7,173 bases of DNA, from contig CAYJME010000176.1 of NCBI GenBank assembly GCA_964370795.1, positions 1 through 7,173 on the forward strand. The letters are read 5' to 3'. The position numbers and the translations under genes were made by a program. The stretch comes from JAHFOW01 sp964370795. Its GTDB lineage: Bacteria; Planctomycetota; Brocadiia; Brocadiales; Brocadiaceae. The notes below the pieces were generated by a model. That model ran no database searches and was not told where the DNA came from. It was given only the letters and a program-made list of their open reading frames with translations. This document shows positions 6,345 through 7,173 of this stretch, piece after piece (positions within the stretch are counted from its first letter, which is position 1; the number at the start of each line of letters is the position of its first letter).

Positions 6345-6641
6345 TCAAGCTTTTCTTCTCATATAAATGTCTCTCACCACTGGATTATTATCAGGAATAT
6401 TTATTGAGTACAAATTCTTGGGATAATAATAAGGAGCCGCAGGCTTATGATCAGGCTGAGGGTATTGATCATCTTTTTCAGCATATATATTGTACGATGC
6501 TCCAGGCGCTACATTGACTTGGTAATAACCATTTGAGCCAGTTAGATAATAATTTGAATAATTTGAATTTTTTGACACAACAGCCTCTGAGATAGGTGCA
6601 AGTGTTAGGTCATCCCTTACATAACCAAGAATCATAGCCAT
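6345..6641 (-). CDS. Small GYVRDD protein (family G, copy 1), carboxypeptidase-regulatory-like fold
   Basis: This 98-residue protein has no signal peptide and no cysteine. It reads MAMILGYVRDDLTLAPISEAVV, then TGSNGYYQVNVAPGASYNIYAEKD (34-57), a Pro/His loop (YPQPDHKPAAP, 60-70), YYYPKNLYSI, and PDNNPVVRDIYMRRKA. It is the intact reference for the disrupted copy at 5193-5489. The frame runs open to 6698, but GGAGGAG (6648-6654) lies 6 bases before ATG 6641, so the longer start is rejected; ATG 6635 is also possible. It precedes the Tat-signal gene by 101 bases. The fold is inferred from the G-x-V-x-D and GYYxI phrases typical of carboxypeptidase-regulatory-like domains; its partner and function are unknown. 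Confidence 0.75.
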   Translation of the reverse strand: MAMILGYVRDDLTLAPISEAVVSKNSNYSNYYLTGSNGYYQVNVAPGASYNIYAEKDDQYPQPDHKPAAPYYYPKNLYSINIPDNNPVVRDIYMRRKA

Positions 6642-6712
6642 ATTTTTCTCCTCCATAACAAATGAAAGTATTAATATACATAAGCTACTATTTAACAATC
6701 TTGAAGGAATTA

Positions 6713-6799
6713 TTACTCCGCTCGAAATATTTCCCCAATAGTGGGATCATAGTTAATATCGATATTCCCCCTTAAATAATAGAGATTAGTATTAATATC
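6713..6799 (-). pseudogene. Probable C-terminal remnant of a SEIF-type (family S) gene
   Basis: A short open frame of 28 codons ends YDPTIGEIFRAE and stops at TAA 6715-6713. The end parallels FSEIFEDAD and VSEIFLED of the two intact S proteins, including the distance from the EIF to the stop. It has no start codon: the frame is blocked by TAA at 6802-6800, and no hydrophobic or domain sequence precedes it. Its place, just upstream of a G gene, is where an S gene occurs in the other two units. The call rests on a short motif and could be chance. Confidence 0.4.
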
Positions 6800-6838
6800 T
6801 TAAGAAATAAATTTCTACATTTTCAGTAAAAATATTTT

Positions 6839-6958
6839 TTACAAGGTCCTGCATTCCACTTTGCATAAGGCTTTGGAGAAGATTTTAACACTACGCAATT
6901 TTTGGCGCTCTTCTGGTTCCTTCTGGTTAGGCGTAATCATTTGGCATAGATGTTTCAT
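6839..6958 (-). CDS. Doubtful 39-residue ORF between the partial Cys-rich gene and the SEIF remnant
   Basis: ATG 6958 to TAA 6841-6839 encodes MKHLCQMITPNQKEPEERQK, followed by a stretch with KIFSKALCKVECRTL. No ribosome binding site is seen upstream, and it resembles none of the three cluster families. The sequence is less AT-rich than its surroundings and may be a fragment of some inserted or decayed gene. I do not recognise it. With the SEIF remnant it accounts for most of the 6642-6979 interval, where I see no other gene. Confidence 0.2.
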   Translation of the reverse strand: MKHLCQMITPNQKEPEERQKLRSVKIFSKALCKVECRTL

Positions 6959-6979
6959 AATGTGTGATTTCCATGTTTA

Positions 6980-7173
6980 CTATAATTTGTTTTCTGGCCT
7001 GCTAATACAATCTATAACATAACCAGTCAACTTACAAGACCTCACAACTGTGCCACCGATTTTTCGTATATAGGTACCTTTACACTTAAAACACGTATTC
7101 TCCTCACAATCTGAAAACGTGAGTTTAAAAATAACGTCTGCCTTTCCATCGTTATCGCAATCAAGCCTTGCAT
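6980..7173 (-). CDS. Cys-rich protein with DxDxDGxxD loop (family C), partial at the window edge
   Basis: This holds the last 63 codons of a second family C gene; its 5' part lies beyond the right edge. It contains LDCDNDGKADVIFKLTFSDC, then CFKC and TYIRKIGG, and ends SRPENKL with TAG at 6982-6980. About 17 of 62 aligned codons differ from the copy at 4661-5083, roughly ten of them silently, giving about 90 percent nucleotide identity by eye. All seven cysteines in the overlap and the four Asp of the loop are kept. The ending lacks two codons (ATA AAT) found in the other copy. This preservation points to a fairly recent duplication under some selection for the protein. The window cannot show whether it has an intact signal peptide. 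Confidence 0.75.
   Translation of the reverse strand, partial: ARLDCDNDGKADVIFKLTFSDCEENTCFKCKGTYIRKIGGTVVRSCKLTGYVIDCISRPENKL

Noticed and set aside
6642..6698. Longer start for the GYVRDD protein ending at 6345, giving a hydrophobic leader (SSLCILILSFVM).
   Set aside because: It looked like a possible signal peptide, but the ribosome site GGAGGAG would lie inside it and neither paralogue has such a leader.
3938..7173. Diversity-generating retroelement target or CRISPR-like array.
   Set aside because: No reverse transcriptase, template repeat or regularly spaced short repeats are visible; the repetition is of whole genes.

Overview
The window looks like DNA from a diderm (Gram-negative-type) bacterium. 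It encodes a lipobox-bearing lipoprotein, an outer-membrane beta-barrel protein and a protein with a twin-arginine export signal, all preceded by ordinary AAGGAG-type ribosome binding sites. The domain mix and the GTTGGGTT...AACCCAAC intergenic hairpin remind me of environmental genomes such as anammox planctomycetes (Brocadiales). That is an impression from memory, not a placement.

Left part, + strand (1-3789). A GGGCGACC/GGTCGCCC hairpin precedes a 728-residue lipoprotein that joins a TPR-like helical region, three Ig-like beta domains, a CsgG-like domain and a FlgT-C-like tail. An imperfect hairpin repeat (2268-2354) separates it from a 446-residue FadL/OmpP1-type barrel protein, whose start is best placed at 2449. 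Both proteins should sit in the outer membrane and may be co-transcribed.

Right part, - strand (3803-7173, running off the right end). This AT-richer cluster of small proteins is read right to left and ends in a good intrinsic terminator at 3834-3803. It contains three families: C, a Cys-rich protein with a DxDxDGxxD loop (partial copy 7171-6980; copy 5083-4661); S, a transthyretin/carboxypeptidase-regulatory-like protein ending in a [SG]-E-I-F motif (6243-5677 with a Tat signal; 4645-4274 without; a probable remnant 6799-6713); and G, a roughly 92-98-residue GYVRDD protein of the same general fold with no signal peptide (6641-6345; 5477-5193; 4216-3938). The order is C-(S remnant)-G, then S-G, then C-S-G, so the locus looks like a C-S-G cassette amplified about three times and partly decayed.

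Two members are disrupted next to their ribosome binding sites. One G gene has an in-frame TAG as its third codon (5483-5481). The complete-looking C gene needs a one-base shift in a six-base homopolymer (5112-5117) to join its best start to its body. These may be decay, sequencing error or expression switching. The function of the C-S-G cassette is unknown to me, and it is the best candidate here for an undescribed system.
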